A DNA stretch of 64,000 nucleotides from Prevotella sp. (GTDB taxonomy: Bacteria; Bacteroidota; Bacteroidia; Bacteroidales; Bacteroidaceae). Each line of letters opens with the position of its first letter. Positions within the stretch are counted from its first letter, which is position 1. Both the position numbers and the translations under genes were made by a program. Shown piece by piece: positions 27,079 to 36,262 of the stretch. Under the pieces are notes generated by a model. It did not search any database. It was not told the DNA's origin and saw nothing but the letters and a program-made list of their open reading frames with translations. The DNA lies in assembly GCA_017471245.1 (NCBI GenBank), contig JAFUVB010000041.1, forward strand, positions 46,833 through 110,832, written 5' to 3'.

Positions 27079-27918
27079 TTATATCGTTGCGATACGTTTG
27101 TCGTTCAACACCAGCTTGGCGATTGCCCTTGCTGCAGCTTGCCTGCATACGGAGAAGCTCGGCCAGTCGTTGAAGTCGATGATGGCATAGCTGCCATCGC
27201 ACCTCACGATACAGTCGCCGCCATATATCTTTACATCCATCAGCCGCGACAGGAGATCAGCATCGCGGCGCAACTGATCCTCATCGAAATCGCCTTGAGA
27301 CGGATCGTCGCTGCCTTCTTGGCATCTTCCGATGCGGGGTTCAGGAGCATCAGGAAAGTAATAGCTGAAGAAATCCGTTCCCTGCACGCCATAGAACTTC
27401 ACCTGTCTGCCCTCCACGTGCTCGGTAACCACAGTCTGGCATCCTGCCGACTGTCTGCACGCAGCTATCATTCTTCGCAGCTCACCGGCATTTCGGGCAA
27501 AAGCAACGCACGGCATGCCGCTTTCGCTGCCACCGTCGCACTTCAGCCAGAACGACTTTCCGCTGTTTTCCGTCAGTTCGCCGACATCAACAAGCGGTGC
27601 GGCAGGCAGGTTGTGTTGCCGCAGCATATCGTCGAGGGCAGCACGCGTGTTACCGGCAATCCCCCGCGGGCTGTTGAGCACCAGCGCGCCCTCTGCCTCT
27701 TTCTGTTGCAAAAGCATGAGCGTGCTCTCCTTGCGCCCCATGGAAAGGAAGGCATCGGCTGACAGATGCGGGCGTAGATCTGCCTCGCTGAAGCAGGAAA
27801 CACGCATTCCAGCCTGCCGTAGCTCATCCCCCACAGCGTCGAGAATCGCCCTGTCGCGCTCCACTGAATTGGGAGAAAAGCGCTCATCTCTATACACCAA
27901 TATGATGCTTTTATTCAT
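27079..27918 (-). CDS. ATP-grasp-like protein
   Basis: A protein of 279 residues if it starts at ATG 27918 (MNKSIILVYRDERFSPNSVE); a longer reading frame would run back into the upstream gene. The C-terminal half has the ATP-grasp look: a nucleotide-binding Lys strand (SFWLKCDGG), and near the end YGGDCIVRCDGSYAIIDFND with the acidic and Asn residues that bind Mg-ATP. ATP-grasp enzymes join a carboxylate to an amine or thiol through an acyl phosphate. The start overlaps the stop of the nucleotidyltransferase gene by 8 nt, so the two proteins are probably made together. The substrate is unknown. Confidence 0.7.
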   Translation of the reverse strand: MNKSIILVYRDERFSPNSVERDRAILDAVGDELRQAGMRVSCFSEADLRPHLSADAFLSMGRKESTLMLLQQKEAEGALVLNSPRGIAGNTRAALDDMLRQHNLPAAPLVDVGELTENSGKSFWLKCDGGSESGMPCVAFARNAGELRRMIAACRQSAGCQTVVTEHVEGRQVKFYGVQGTDFFSYYFPDAPEPRIGRCQEGSDDPSQGDFDEDQLRRDADLLSRLMDVKIYGGDCIVRCDGSYAIIDFNDWPSFSVCRQAAARAIAKLVLNDKRIATI

Positions 27919-28654
27919 TTCGTCGTTCTTCCTGATTAAGAAAAGCCTCCGCATCCGCAATGTCATGTGCATGATCGATGTCGAACACATGGGTGAACGG
28001 ATATGCCTTCAGCCTGAAACCACGGCGAATCAGCGCCCGCTGATAGTTGCGCATGCGCTGCTCACCGCCCTTCACGCAGTCGTGAAGCACACGGATAGCC
28101 TGCGGAGTCAGACCATAGATGCCGGCGGAAACATAGCTGCACGCCTTGTCATCGGCATCATAGAACCCGGTGATCATCCCGTTCTGGGCAGTTTCCACAT
28201 ACAATGGCTTCTCATCATCCACATAGTCGGTAACGCCCATCAGACCGTCTGCATCGCCATGACTGAGCATTCTCGCGAATTCTGAGATGTAAGCGGCAAA
28301 CTCCTTCTCACGAAAGATGGTGTCTACGGTGGTCATCACGAAAGGTGCTTCGCAGAGATAACGGCTGATTTCATAGAAGCTATGCATGCTGCTGGGTGTC
28401 TGCCGCGCCATGAAACGCAACGGAACAGGCTGCCCGCCCATACCATCGCGCTGGAGAACGGCAAGATGCCGGACCACAGAATCAGCCTGCTCGTTGCAAA
28501 CAACGGTGATCTCGTCGGCATCGTTCTGCATGAATATGCGGATCAGACGGTCTATCAGAGCCTCACCATGAACCCTCACGAGGGGCTTGGCAACATCTAT
28601 GTTTTCGGCTCTGAGCCTCGATCCTTCGCCAGCGGCTATGATTGCATACTTCAT
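27911..28654 (-). CDS. Sugar/alcohol-phosphate nucleotidyltransferase
   Basis: A 247-residue GT-A-fold nucleotidyltransferase that activates a phosphorylated sugar, inositol or small alcohol with NTP or CTP. The signature at the start is MKYAIIAAGEGSRL followed by KPLVRVHGEALIDRLI; the metal-binding acidic pair is around MTTVDTIF. ATG 28654 is chosen because the signature normally starts within a few residues; in-frame codons upstream of it are not needed. It is the first gene of a group with the ATP-grasp and CDP-alcohol phosphotransferase genes, and with the latter it resembles the CDP-inositol or CDP-choline type pairs. Confidence 0.82.
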   Translation of the reverse strand: MKYAIIAAGEGSRLRAENIDVAKPLVRVHGEALIDRLIRIFMQNDADEITVVCNEQADSVVRHLAVLQRDGMGGQPVPLRFMARQTPSSMHSFYEISRYLCEAPFVMTTVDTIFREKEFAAYISEFARMLSHGDADGLMGVTDYVDDEKPLYVETAQNGMITGFYDADDKACSYVSAGIYGLTPQAIRVLHDCVKGGEQRMRNYQRALIRRGFRLKAYPFTHVFDIDHAHDIADAEAFLNQEERRNE

Positions 28655-28711
28655 GATCTGTTCTCTACGCGGAACAGGCAGTGTTTTTGCCCGTCCCCGA
28701 TTATCAGGGTG

Positions 28712-28719
28712 CAAAGATA
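28712..28719 (-). promoter_or_regulatory. -7 element of the nucleotidyltransferase operon
   Basis: The minus strand reads TATCTTTG, a match to TAnnTTTG, 57 bp before the start at 28654. There is no clear -33 box. Confidence 0.5.
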
Positions 28720-28801
28720 CACATTATTTATTACATTCCGCGAGAATAAAAACAGAAAATAGCAAACTTTTAGATGTGTTTAAGTTTTCTATAATCAAAA
28801 A

Positions 28802-28833
28802 GTTGCAGGAACAAAGATTTTTTGTTACCTTTG
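28802..28833 (+). promoter_or_regulatory. Promoter of the RNA methyltransferase gene
   Basis: GTTG (28802-28805), 20 bp, TACCTTTG (28826-28833) give a near-complete Bacteroidetes promoter. The start would be near 28840, leaving a long leader of about 190 nt before ATG 29030. Confidence 0.6.
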
Positions 28834-28887
28834 CACAGAATTTACTGATACATTATTTTTATATCGTTAATGAGCACTGACAATTTA

Positions 28888-28956
28888 ACGCGGATTCCCA
28901 TAGCGGCTGCCTTCAGCTTGCACAAGCAGCTCCATCAGATGATGGTGTATCCGCGT
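28888..28956 (+). ncRNA. Structured leader candidate (three-way junction) upstream of the RNA methyltransferase gene
   Basis: ACGCGGAT (28888-28895) pairs with ATCCGCGT (28949-28956), eight perfect pairs. Inside are two hairpins: GCTGC/GCAGC (28906-28910, 28926-28930) and CCATC-AGAT-GATGG (28932-28945). Together they form a 69-nt three-way junction in the predicted 190-nt 5' leader. It does not match a riboswitch class that I can recognise. It could be a regulatory leader or a separate small RNA. Confidence 0.45.
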
Positions 28957-29029
28957 CGTTGCAGATGTATCGGTAGTCCTTCCAACGAGTATCAGCAAGA
29001 AGAATATCATATAGAGATTTACTATAATC

Positions 29030-30751
29030 ATGGAACAAGAAATCAATAAAACGGTCTCTGCAGGCAGCGACCAGTTTGAACTCATTGCCAAGACATTCAT
29101 GGGACTGGAGCCCGTTCTGGCTCAGGAACTGACAGAATTGGGTGCCAACGACGTGCAGATAGGGCGTCGCATGGTGTCATTCACCGGCAACAAGGAAATG
29201 ATGTATCGCGCAAACTTCCAGCTCCACACAGCTATCCGCATCCTGAAGCCCATCCGCCATTTCAAGGCATCGAGCGCCGACGACGTGTATGATGAGGTGA
29301 AGAACATCGACTGGAGCCTTTATCTTGACGTGAAAAAGACTTTCGCCGTAGATTCTGTCGTTTTTTCAGAAGAGTTCCGCCACTCCAAGTTCGTGGCATA
29401 TAAGGTGAAAGATGCCATCGTTGACCAGTTCCGTGAGAAAACAGGCGTGCGCCCCAACGTGAGCATCAGCAATCCCGACATGCGACTGCACATTCACATT
29501 GCCGACGACGATGCTACGCTCTGCCTCGACTCAAGTGGCGAGAGCCTGCACCGGCGCGGCTACAGGCAGGAATCGGTGGAAGCCCCGCTCAACGAGGTGC
29601 TGGCAGCAGGCATGATCCTGATGAGCGGATGGCACGGAGAATGCGATTTCATCGATCCGATGTGCGGTTCCGGCACGCTCCTGATAGAAGCCGCCCTCAT
29701 CGCACGCAACATGTCGCCCGGCATTTTCCGCAAAGAGTTCGCCTTTGAGAAGTGGCCTGACTTCGATGCCGACCTGCTCGACGAGATCTATAACGACGAT
29801 AGCAATGAGCGGGAGTTCACTCATCACATCTACGGATATGACAACGATCCGAAGGCTGTGTCAACAGCGCGCACCAATGTGCGTGCATCAGGCTTCACAA
29901 ACGACATCTCCGTGGAGCTGCAAGACTTCAACGACTTCAAGCAACCTGAGGAAAATGCCATCATCATCACCAATCCGCCCTACGGAGAGCGCATCTCTAC
30001 GCCCAACCTGCTTGCCACCTACAAGATGATCGGCGAGAAACTGAAGCACGAATTCATGGGGAACACGGCGTGGGTGCTGAGCTACCGCGAGGAGTGTTTC
30101 GAACAAATCGGCCTGCGACCGAGCATCAAGATACCTTTGTTTAACGGCAGCTTGGAGTGTGAATTCCGCAAATACCAGATGTTCTCCGGCAAGTTGAAAG
30201 ACTTCCATGAGGCGGGAAACATCCTCAAAACCGAGGAAGAGAAGAAGGCAATGGCAGAAAAGAACCGCTTCAAAAAGAACCGCGAATTCAAGAAACGATT
30301 AGACGAAAACACCGAAAACGAGAAGGCCGACATCCGCTCGTTCACCTTCCTCAAGCATCATCCTGCCTTCGACGAGAAGTATTTTGAAAAACAGGAGAGA
30401 CGGAGCCAACGAGAAGAGAAACGTTTTGACAGAGATGAGAGGCGAAACCATAGAGAAGATCGGCAGGATGACCGCAACGGCTATCGCGGAAAGAGAAATT
30501 TCGACGACCGGAAAGGCTTCCGTGGAAAGCGCGATTCTGATGACCGCGACGGCTATCGTGGCAAGAAAGACTTCCGCGACAGGAGAGACAAAGACTTCCG
30601 CGACAAGAGGGAATCCTACGGAAAAGGCGATTTCCGCAACAAGAAAGGCGGCTGGGGCAAGAGCGACTCCCGCAACAAAGGCGGCAAACGGTTCGAAAGA
30701 AAAAACAATAACTATAGAAGACAAAATGATTCATACGATGTTGAAGACTAA
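29030..30751 (+). CDS. THUMP-domain class I RNA methyltransferase (RlmL-like) with charged tail
   Basis: A 573-residue SAM-dependent methyltransferase that modifies 23S rRNA, in the family of the N-terminal half of RlmKL (N2-methyl-G2445). A THUMP domain lies at about 10-155. The methyltransferase domain has the SAM-binding strand CDFIDPMCGSGTLLIEAAL and the catalytic motif IITNPPYGERI. After about residue 430 comes a low-complexity tail of roughly 140 residues made of Arg, Asp, Lys, Gly and Phe, with repeated FRGKRD, YRGKKD and FRDKR blocks, similar to RGG-type RNA-binding tails. The tail is much longer than in E. coli proteins. The next gene starts inside its 3' end. Confidence 0.88.
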   Translation: MEQEINKTVSAGSDQFELIAKTFMGLEPVLAQELTELGANDVQIGRRMVSFTGNKEMMYRANFQLHTAIRILKPIRHFKASSADDVYDEVKNIDWSLYLDVKKTFAVDSVVFSEEFRHSKFVAYKVKDAIVDQFREKTGVRPNVSISNPDMRLHIHIADDDATLCLDSSGESLHRRGYRQESVEAPLNEVLAAGMILMSGWHGECDFIDPMCGSGTLLIEAALIARNMSPGIFRKEFAFEKWPDFDADLLDEIYNDDSNEREFTHHIYGYDNDPKAVSTARTNVRASGFTNDISVELQDFNDFKQPEENAIIITNPPYGERISTPNLLATYKMIGEKLKHEFMGNTAWVLSYREECFEQIGLRPSIKIPLFNGSLECEFRKYQMFSGKLKDFHEAGNILKTEEEKKAMAEKNRFKKNREFKKRLDENTENEKADIRSFTFLKHHPAFDEKYFEKQERRSQREEKRFDRDERRNHREDRQDDRNGYRGKRNFDDRKGFRGKRDSDDRDGYRGKKDFRDRRDKDFRDKRESYGKGDFRNKKGGWGKSDSRNKGGKRFERKNNNYRRQNDSYDVED

Positions 30752-32900
30752 TACCATGACCATGGCAATTGCTGCCATACTGACTTTATTACCATTTTCA
30801 ATGAGTGCACAGAAAGAGTTCACACTCGAAGACCTGAACTTCGGAGGTAACAACTACAGTAAAATGACTCCCGAGAACCGCTTCCTCGCATGGTGGGGCG
30901 ACGAGCTGGTCAGGTTGGAGAACGACCATTGCGCCATCATAGACAAGAAGACGGGCAAGGAAACCACGCTCTTCACACTCGACGAGATCGTGCCGCTCAC
31001 GAAAAGCGACGAGCATAACAGAATGCGGCACTTGTATAATGCCACTTTCCCCTACCCCGGAAAGACACAGGTGCTGCTCATCAACGGCAAGGAGCGCATG
31101 CTGGTTGACTGGAAAAGCGGCGAACTGATCAAATACGACCGCGACAAGGTGCAGGCAGAAGAGTGGAATTCCACCTCTTTATATATGGCATACGTGAGAG
31201 ACAACAACCTCTTTGTTGCCGACTCCGAGGGGAACACCCGCCAACTGACCACCGACGGCAGCCGCGAAATCGTATACGGACAGAGTGTTCACCGTGATGA
31301 ATTCGGCATCAGCGGAGGTTTGTTCTGGAGTCCCGACGGTTCAAAACTGGCATTCTACCGCATGGATCAGAGCATGGTGACCGACTATCCGCAGGTGAAT
31401 GTGTTCGGACGCATCGCTGAATACCGCCCCGACAAATACCCCATGGCGGGCGAAACAAGCCATCAGGTGACCGTTGGCGTATATAACACGGCGACGAAGC
31501 AGACTGTCTACTTGCAGACACCGCCCTCGAAGGACAAGGACGAGATGTATTTCACCAACATTTCGTGGAGTCCCGACGGCAACACGATATACATGTTTGA
31601 ACTGAACCGCGACCAAAACGACTGCCACTTGGTGAGCTATGATGCCCATACCGGCAAGCGCACCGGAGATCTATACCAGGAGAAGAGCGACAAATATGTG
31701 GAGCCGCTTCATCCCCTCACGTTCCTGCCCTGGGACAGCAGCAAGTTCATCTTCCAGAGCCAGCGCGACGGCTACAACCATCTGTATCTATTCGACACCA
31801 AGAAGAACACATATTCGCAGCTGACGAAGGGAAACTGGGTGGTGATGAATGTGCTCGGCTTTAACCAGAAAGCCAAATCGGTGATCATCGCATCCAACGA
31901 AGCAAGTCCCATACAGTGTAACCTCTATGCCGTGAGCATCAAAAACGGCAAGCGAACCCTTTTAGACAACGGTCGCGGCTATCATTCGGGCGTGATTTCC
32001 GCCTCTGGCGAATGGGCATACGATAAGTACAGCGAGCCCGATGTGCCACGTAACATCGACGTGCTGAGCACCATCAACGGCAAGAAAACACAGCTGCTGT
32101 GCGCCGCCGACCCATGGAACGGATACAAGGTGCCTGAGTATTCCTGCGGAACCATTAAGGCAGCCGACGGAAATACAGACCTTTACTACCGAATGGTGAA
32201 GCCCGTTGGCTTCGACCCGAACAAGAAATACCCCACCGTGATCTATGTCTATGGCGGACCGCATGCCCACAACGTGGATGCGCGATGGCATTATTGCAGC
32301 CGCTCATGGGAGACTTACATGGCACAGAAGGGCTATCTGCTCTTCATTCTCGACAACCGTGGCTCTGAAAACCGAGGCCGCGATTTCGAACAGGCCACCT
32401 TCCGCCAGCTCGGACAGGTGGAGATGCAAGACCAGATGAAAGGTGTTGAGTTCCTGCAAAGCCTTCCCTACGTTGACAAAGACCGTATGGGCGTTCACGG
32501 ATGGAGCTTCGGCGGATTCATGACCATCACCCTGATGACCAATCACCCCGAAGTGTTCAAGGTGGGTGTGGCAGGCGGTCCTGTGATTGACTGGAAATGG
32601 TACGAGGTGATGTACGGTGAGCGCTACATGGACACACCTCAAACCAATCCGGAAGGCTATGCGAAGTGCAGTCTCCTGAACAAGGCAAAAGACCTGAAAG
32701 GCAAGCTCCAGATCATCACCGGATACAACGACCCCACCGTCGTGCCACAGCACTGCCTCTCATTCATAGCCGAATGCATCAAGGCAGGCACGCAGCCCGA
32801 CTTCTTCGTCTATCCCGGTGAACCCCACAACATGCGTGGTCATCAGAGCGTACACCTGCACGAGCGCATCACTCAGTATTTTGAGGACTATCTGAAGTAG
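30726..32900 (+). CDS. Dipeptidyl peptidase IV (S9B prolyl oligopeptidase family)
   Basis: A 724-residue exopeptidase that removes X-Pro or X-Ala dipeptides from peptide N-termini, probably in the periplasm. It has a signal peptide (LTLLPFSMSAQ), an eight-bladed propeller N-terminal domain (DPPIV_N) and a C-terminal alpha/beta-hydrolase domain. The catalytic triad is Ser594 (HGWSFGGFM), Asp669 (GYNDPTVV) and His701 (GEPHNMRG). The start at 30726 is chosen because the signal peptide follows at once; an in-frame extension upstream lies within the methyltransferase tail. It overlaps that gene by 26 nt. A second possible start is ATG 30738. Confidence 0.94.
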   Translation: MIHTMLKTNTMTMAIAAILTLLPFSMSAQKEFTLEDLNFGGNNYSKMTPENRFLAWWGDELVRLENDHCAIIDKKTGKETTLFTLDEIVPLTKSDEHNRMRHLYNATFPYPGKTQVLLINGKERMLVDWKSGELIKYDRDKVQAEEWNSTSLYMAYVRDNNLFVADSEGNTRQLTTDGSREIVYGQSVHRDEFGISGGLFWSPDGSKLAFYRMDQSMVTDYPQVNVFGRIAEYRPDKYPMAGETSHQVTVGVYNTATKQTVYLQTPPSKDKDEMYFTNISWSPDGNTIYMFELNRDQNDCHLVSYDAHTGKRTGDLYQEKSDKYVEPLHPLTFLPWDSSKFIFQSQRDGYNHLYLFDTKKNTYSQLTKGNWVVMNVLGFNQKAKSVIIASNEASPIQCNLYAVSIKNGKRTLLDNGRGYHSGVISASGEWAYDKYSEPDVPRNIDVLSTINGKKTQLLCAADPWNGYKVPEYSCGTIKAADGNTDLYYRMVKPVGFDPNKKYPTVIYVYGGPHAHNVDARWHYCSRSWETYMAQKGYLLFILDNRGSENRGRDFEQATFRQLGQVEMQDQMKGVEFLQSLPYVDKDRMGVHGWSFGGFMTITLMTNHPEVFKVGVAGGPVIDWKWYEVMYGERYMDTPQTNPEGYAKCSLLNKAKDLKGKLQIITGYNDPTVVPQHCLSFIAECIKAGTQPDFFVYPGEPHNMRGHQSVHLHERITQYFEDYLK

Positions 32901-32910
32901 CGCTTTAGGC

Positions 32911-32955
32911 TCCTATAGGTCTTATAAGGCCTATAAGCCCTATAAGCCTTATAAG
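32911..32955. repeat. 9-bp tandem array
   Basis: Five units of the type YCYTATAAG (TCCTATAGG, TCTTATAAG, GCCTATAAG, CCCTATAAG, CCTTATAAG) follow directly behind the stop codon of the peptidase gene, before purD. Many of the words are near-palindromic (CTTATAAG). Confidence 0.85.
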
Positions 32956-33004
32956 ACTTAGAGCCCCACCAAAAGAAAGAACAACAATAAAAATCGATAA
33001 TAAT

Positions 33005-34354
33005 ATGGCTTTTAATGCAATCATACCCAACGATCCCATTGAGACGAAAACAGCCCATTTCCCCACCATGGGATTAAGAAAAGAGTTGACAATCCTGCTG
33101 CTGGGCAGCGGCGGACGTGAGCATGCACTGGCATGGAAGATAGCTCAGAGCGCCAAATGCGCAAAACTCTATATCGCTCCAGGCAATGCTGGAACCTCGA
33201 ATGTGGGTGTAAACATCCCTATCGGCGTTAACGAATTCGACAAGCTCAAGGATTTTGTGGCCGACAATCATGTGGATATGGTTGTCGTGGGGCCTGAGGA
33301 TCCCTTGGTGAAAGGCATCTACGACGAGTTCAAGACCGACGAAAGAACGAAGCATGTTCCTGTGATAGGTCCCTCAAAAGCGGGTGCCGTTTTGGAGGGG
33401 AGCAAGGATTTCGCAAAGGGATTCATGCAGCGCCACGGCATCCCCACGGCCGCCTACCGCACCTTCAACGGCACTAACGTGGAGGAAGGACTCCGGTTCC
33501 TGGAAACGCTCAAGGCGCCATACGTGCTGAAGGCCGACGGACTGTGTGCAGGAAAGGGCGTTCTCATCGTCCCCACCCTTGACGAAGCCAAGCGCGAATT
33601 CAAGGAAATGCTCGGCGGAATGTTCGGCAACGCCTCTGCCAATGTGGTGATCGAGGAGTTCCTGAGCGGCATCGAATGCTCCGTGTTCGTGCTGACCGAC
33701 GGAAAGCACTACAAGATTCTTCCCGAGGCGAAGGACTATAAGCGCATCGGCGAGCACGATACCGGACTGAACACCGGCGGCATGGGCAGCGTGAGTCCTG
33801 TACCCTTCGCCACGAAGGAATGGATGCAGAAGGTGGAAGACCGCATCATCCGCCCCACCGTGGAGGGACTTGCCGCAGAGGGAATCGACTACAAGGGATT
33901 CATCTTCTTCGGTCTGATCAACGTGGAAGGCAATCCGATGGTCATCGAATACAACTGCCGCATGGGCGATCCGGAAACAGAGAGCGTGATGCTACGCCTG
34001 AAAAGCGACATCGTTGACCTGTTCGAAGGCGTTGCCTACGGCAATCTCGATGCCAAGGAAGTGGTGTTCGACGAGCGGGCTGCCGTGTGCGTGATGCTCG
34101 TCAGCGGCGGTTATCCGCAGGCATATCAGAAAGGCTACCCCATCAGCGGCATCGACAAGGTGGAGGGCAGCGTGGTATTCCACAGCGGAACAGCCATGAA
34201 AGACGGGCGCGTGGTTACTGCCGGCGGGCGCGTTATCGCCGTCAGTTCATACGGAAAAGACAAGGAAGAGGCACTGCGCAAGTCGTTCCTCGAAGCCCAG
34301 AAGATACAGTTCACCGACAAATACTTCCGCTCAGACATCGGAGCAGATCTTTAA
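33005..34354 (+). CDS. purD: Phosphoribosylamine-glycine ligase
   Basis: GAR synthetase, the second step of purine synthesis: phosphoribosylamine + glycine + ATP to GAR. Visible features are [16 protein letters not shown] at the N-terminus, [14 protein letters not shown], the ATP-grasp core ([17 protein letters not shown]), [15 protein letters not shown] and the Mg-binding [11 protein letters not shown]. From ATG 33005 the protein has 449 residues, about 20 more than usual; a second start at 33068 (MGLRKEL) would give the normal length. I kept 33005 because the sequence before it is A-rich, as at many starts in this phylum, but this is not certain. Confidence 0.95.
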   Translation: MAFNAIIPNDPIETKTAHFPTMGLRKELTILLLGSGGREHALAWKIAQSAKCAKLYIAPGNAGTSNVGVNIPIGVNEFDKLKDFVADNHVDMVVVGPEDPLVKGIYDEFKTDERTKHVPVIGPSKAGAVLEGSKDFAKGFMQRHGIPTAAYRTFNGTNVEEGLRFLETLKAPYVLKADGLCAGKGVLIVPTLDEAKREFKEMLGGMFGNASANVVIEEFLSGIECSVFVLTDGKHYKILPEAKDYKRIGEHDTGLNTGGMGSVSPVPFATKEWMQKVEDRIIRPTVEGLAAEGIDYKGFIFFGLINVEGNPMVIEYNCRMGDPETESVMLRLKSDIVDLFEGVAYGNLDAKEVVFDERAAVCVMLVSGGYPQAYQKGYPISGIDKVEGSVVFHSGTAMKDGRVVTAGGRVIAVSSYGKDKEEALRKSFLEAQKIQFTDKYFRSDIGADL

Positions 34355-35295
34355 TGGCAGTAAAGAGATTTCAGAACAAAGTCGCCGAAGGGCGATATGT
34401 GCTGCCCATTGTTGCAGCCTACGCCCTCGGCATCTGGTATCTCGGCGGACTCGTCGGGCAGAAACTCTATGTGCAGTTGGCGTTCACCGTGCTCTCCACC
34501 TACCTGATGGTGGAGCTGAACAACAGCAATGCCCTCATCCGCGTGTACAGCCGCATGGTGTCGTGCTCATTTCTTGCGCTCACCTGCATCACGTCGTTCC
34601 TCTTCCCGTCGCTGCGCATCGCCCTACTCACCTTGTGTTTCATCACCTTCTACACCATCATCTTCCACACCTATCAGGACAAACAGTCGCCGGGACTCAC
34701 ATTCTATGCCTTCCTCTGCATAGGGCTGGCGAGCCTGGCATTCGTTCAGGTGCTATTCTTAGTGCCGTTCCTGTGGCTCATCATGGCATTCTATCTCATG
34801 GCATTCAGCCATAAGATGTTCTGGGCATCCATCATCGGCATCACCACACCCTATTGGTTCCTGTTGCCCTTTTCGCTCATCACCGACAACATCGACTTGC
34901 TGGCAGGGCATTTCGTGCAGATAGCACAGTTTGAACCGCTGTTCCAATACCAGCAGCTCAACGGGAACCACGTGATTTCGCTGCTTTTCATCATCATGCT
35001 CTATGCCATCGGCTCCATCCACTACATGCGCAGGAGCTATCTCGACAAGATCCGCACGCGAATGCTTCATTTCACATTCATCGCCGTGGGTGCGCTCACG
35101 CTGCTGTTCATCATCCTTCAGCCTCAGCACATGGAGCCGCTGCTCGCCATTCTCATCATCAACACCAGTCCGCTCATTGCTCATTTCATTGCACTGACCC
35201 ACACACGGGTGACCAACATCGTGTTCTGCGTGCTCATCATCAGCGCGCTCATCCTCACTGCCGTCAATCTATGGATACCATTATCACTCTCCTGA
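34354..35295 (+). CDS. Multi-pass membrane protein of unknown function
   Basis: A 313-residue hydrophobic protein with about nine or ten membrane helices and no motif that I recognise. The start codon overlaps the purD stop by 1 nt (TAATG), so the two are probably co-translated. Upstream in-frame codons lie inside purD and are not real. The next gene, of the DedA/YqaA type, overlaps its 3' end by 25 nt. Small families of such proteins are common in Prevotella. I cannot assign a function. Confidence 0.7.
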   Translation: MAVKRFQNKVAEGRYVLPIVAAYALGIWYLGGLVGQKLYVQLAFTVLSTYLMVELNNSNALIRVYSRMVSCSFLALTCITSFLFPSLRIALLTLCFITFYTIIFHTYQDKQSPGLTFYAFLCIGLASLAFVQVLFLVPFLWLIMAFYLMAFSHKMFWASIIGITTPYWFLLPFSLITDNIDLLAGHFVQIAQFEPLFQYQQLNGNHVISLLFIIMLYAIGSIHYMRRSYLDKIRTRMLHFTFIAVGALTLLFIILQPQHMEPLLAILIINTSPLIAHFIALTHTRVTNIVFCVLIISALILTAVNLWIPLSLS

Positions 35296-35723
35296 CGGGC
35301 TACGGCTACTGGGGCATGCTCATCTCAGCCTTTCTTGCAGGCAGTTTCTTCCCCTTCAGCAGCGAGACGGTGATGGTTGCGCTCATGGCAGCGGGATTAG
35401 ACAACTGGCAGCTCATCGTATACGGCACGGTTGGAAATGTGCTCGGCTCGGTGTTCAACTTCTTTGTGGGGCGTATGGGGCGGCTCGACTGGATTGAAAA
35501 ATACCTGCACGTAAAGCAAGAACAGCTCAACCACGCACAGCGATTCATGGCCGGCCATGGCGCATGGATGGGTTTCTTTGCCTTCCTGCCCGTGCTCGGC
35601 TCCGCCATTACGATACTCTTAGGACTGATGCGCGCCAATCCTTTCATCACGTTCCTCAGCATCACCATCGGCAAATTCCTGCGCTACGTGCTGCTCGTCT
35701 ATGGTGCCGACCTCATCATCTGA
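35271..35723 (+). CDS. DedA/YqaA-family membrane protein
   Basis: A 150-residue membrane protein of the SNARE-associated/YqaA type. The family pattern is present: FLAGSFFPFSSETVMVALMA near the N-terminus, then GTVGNVLGSVFNFFVGRMG, and FFAFLPVLGSAITILLGLMR with the conserved Gly-rich helix and Arg. Members act in membrane homeostasis; DedA proteins are linked to lipid-carrier flipping. It overlaps the preceding gene by 25 nt. Confidence 0.85.
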   Translation: MDTIITLLTGYGYWGMLISAFLAGSFFPFSSETVMVALMAAGLDNWQLIVYGTVGNVLGSVFNFFVGRMGRLDWIEKYLHVKQEQLNHAQRFMAGHGAWMGFFAFLPVLGSAITILLGLMRANPFITFLSITIGKFLRYVLLVYGADLII

Positions 35724-35827
35724 ACGCGCTGTACTCCTATAGCATGCGGAAAAGTACCGACTTCCTGCACCCAATAATCACAACACATTGATAGTGAACA
35801 GGTTAGAACGAGAAACAAGCATTTTAC

Positions 35828-36104
35828 CCTGCACCCGATGCGGCACCTTCGCCCGTTTTTCTGTATTCGAAGTGGAAGAAACGCCAAGTTTGAAAAGATT
35901 CTTTTAGCGCAACACACTGACTCACAAATGGTTGCAGAACAAAGTAAAAATCCACGACAAATCACATTTCCTGCACCCAGCCCCCAATTTGCAGGTAAAA
36001 CGAAGCGAAAAAGAGGAAATTTGGAAAACAATATAGTAAAAACCGAACAGTTAGTTGTATTCAAACAGCGCAGGTGTCGGTTCGGGTGCGGGATCGGGTG
36101 CAGG
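35828..36104. repeat. Weak third copy of the 12-bp palindromic composite
   Basis: The 20 bp at 35828-35847 and at 36085-36104 are reverse complements with two mismatches (core CTGCACCCGAT). On both sides the sequence continues in 12-bp steps (CTGCACCCGATC, CCGCACCCGAAC, CGACACCTGCGC on the inverted right arm). The word CTGCACCC also occurs at 35766 and 35971. It has no heptamer inner arms. The 853-bp spacer also holds a 22-bp array, a -7 element and the run ACGCGCGCGCGATA near 36180; I see no gene in it. Confidence 0.55.
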
Positions 36105-36262
36105 TAGAATCAAACCAAACTCTCTGATATTCAATATTTTACATGCAGGTGCCGGATAATTTCATTTTTCCGCCTATAACGCGCGCGCGATACCCGCGAA
36201 AATGATCTCTATATCCGAGAAAACGAACATCAATTTTCAATTCTTCTATTCTTCAATTTTAC

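Noticed and set aside
35838-36107. Plus-strand reading frame of 89 residues in the 35.8-36.1 kb spacer
   Set aside because: Low similarity to a real protein by eye, no promoter, and its ends lie in the palindromic arms.
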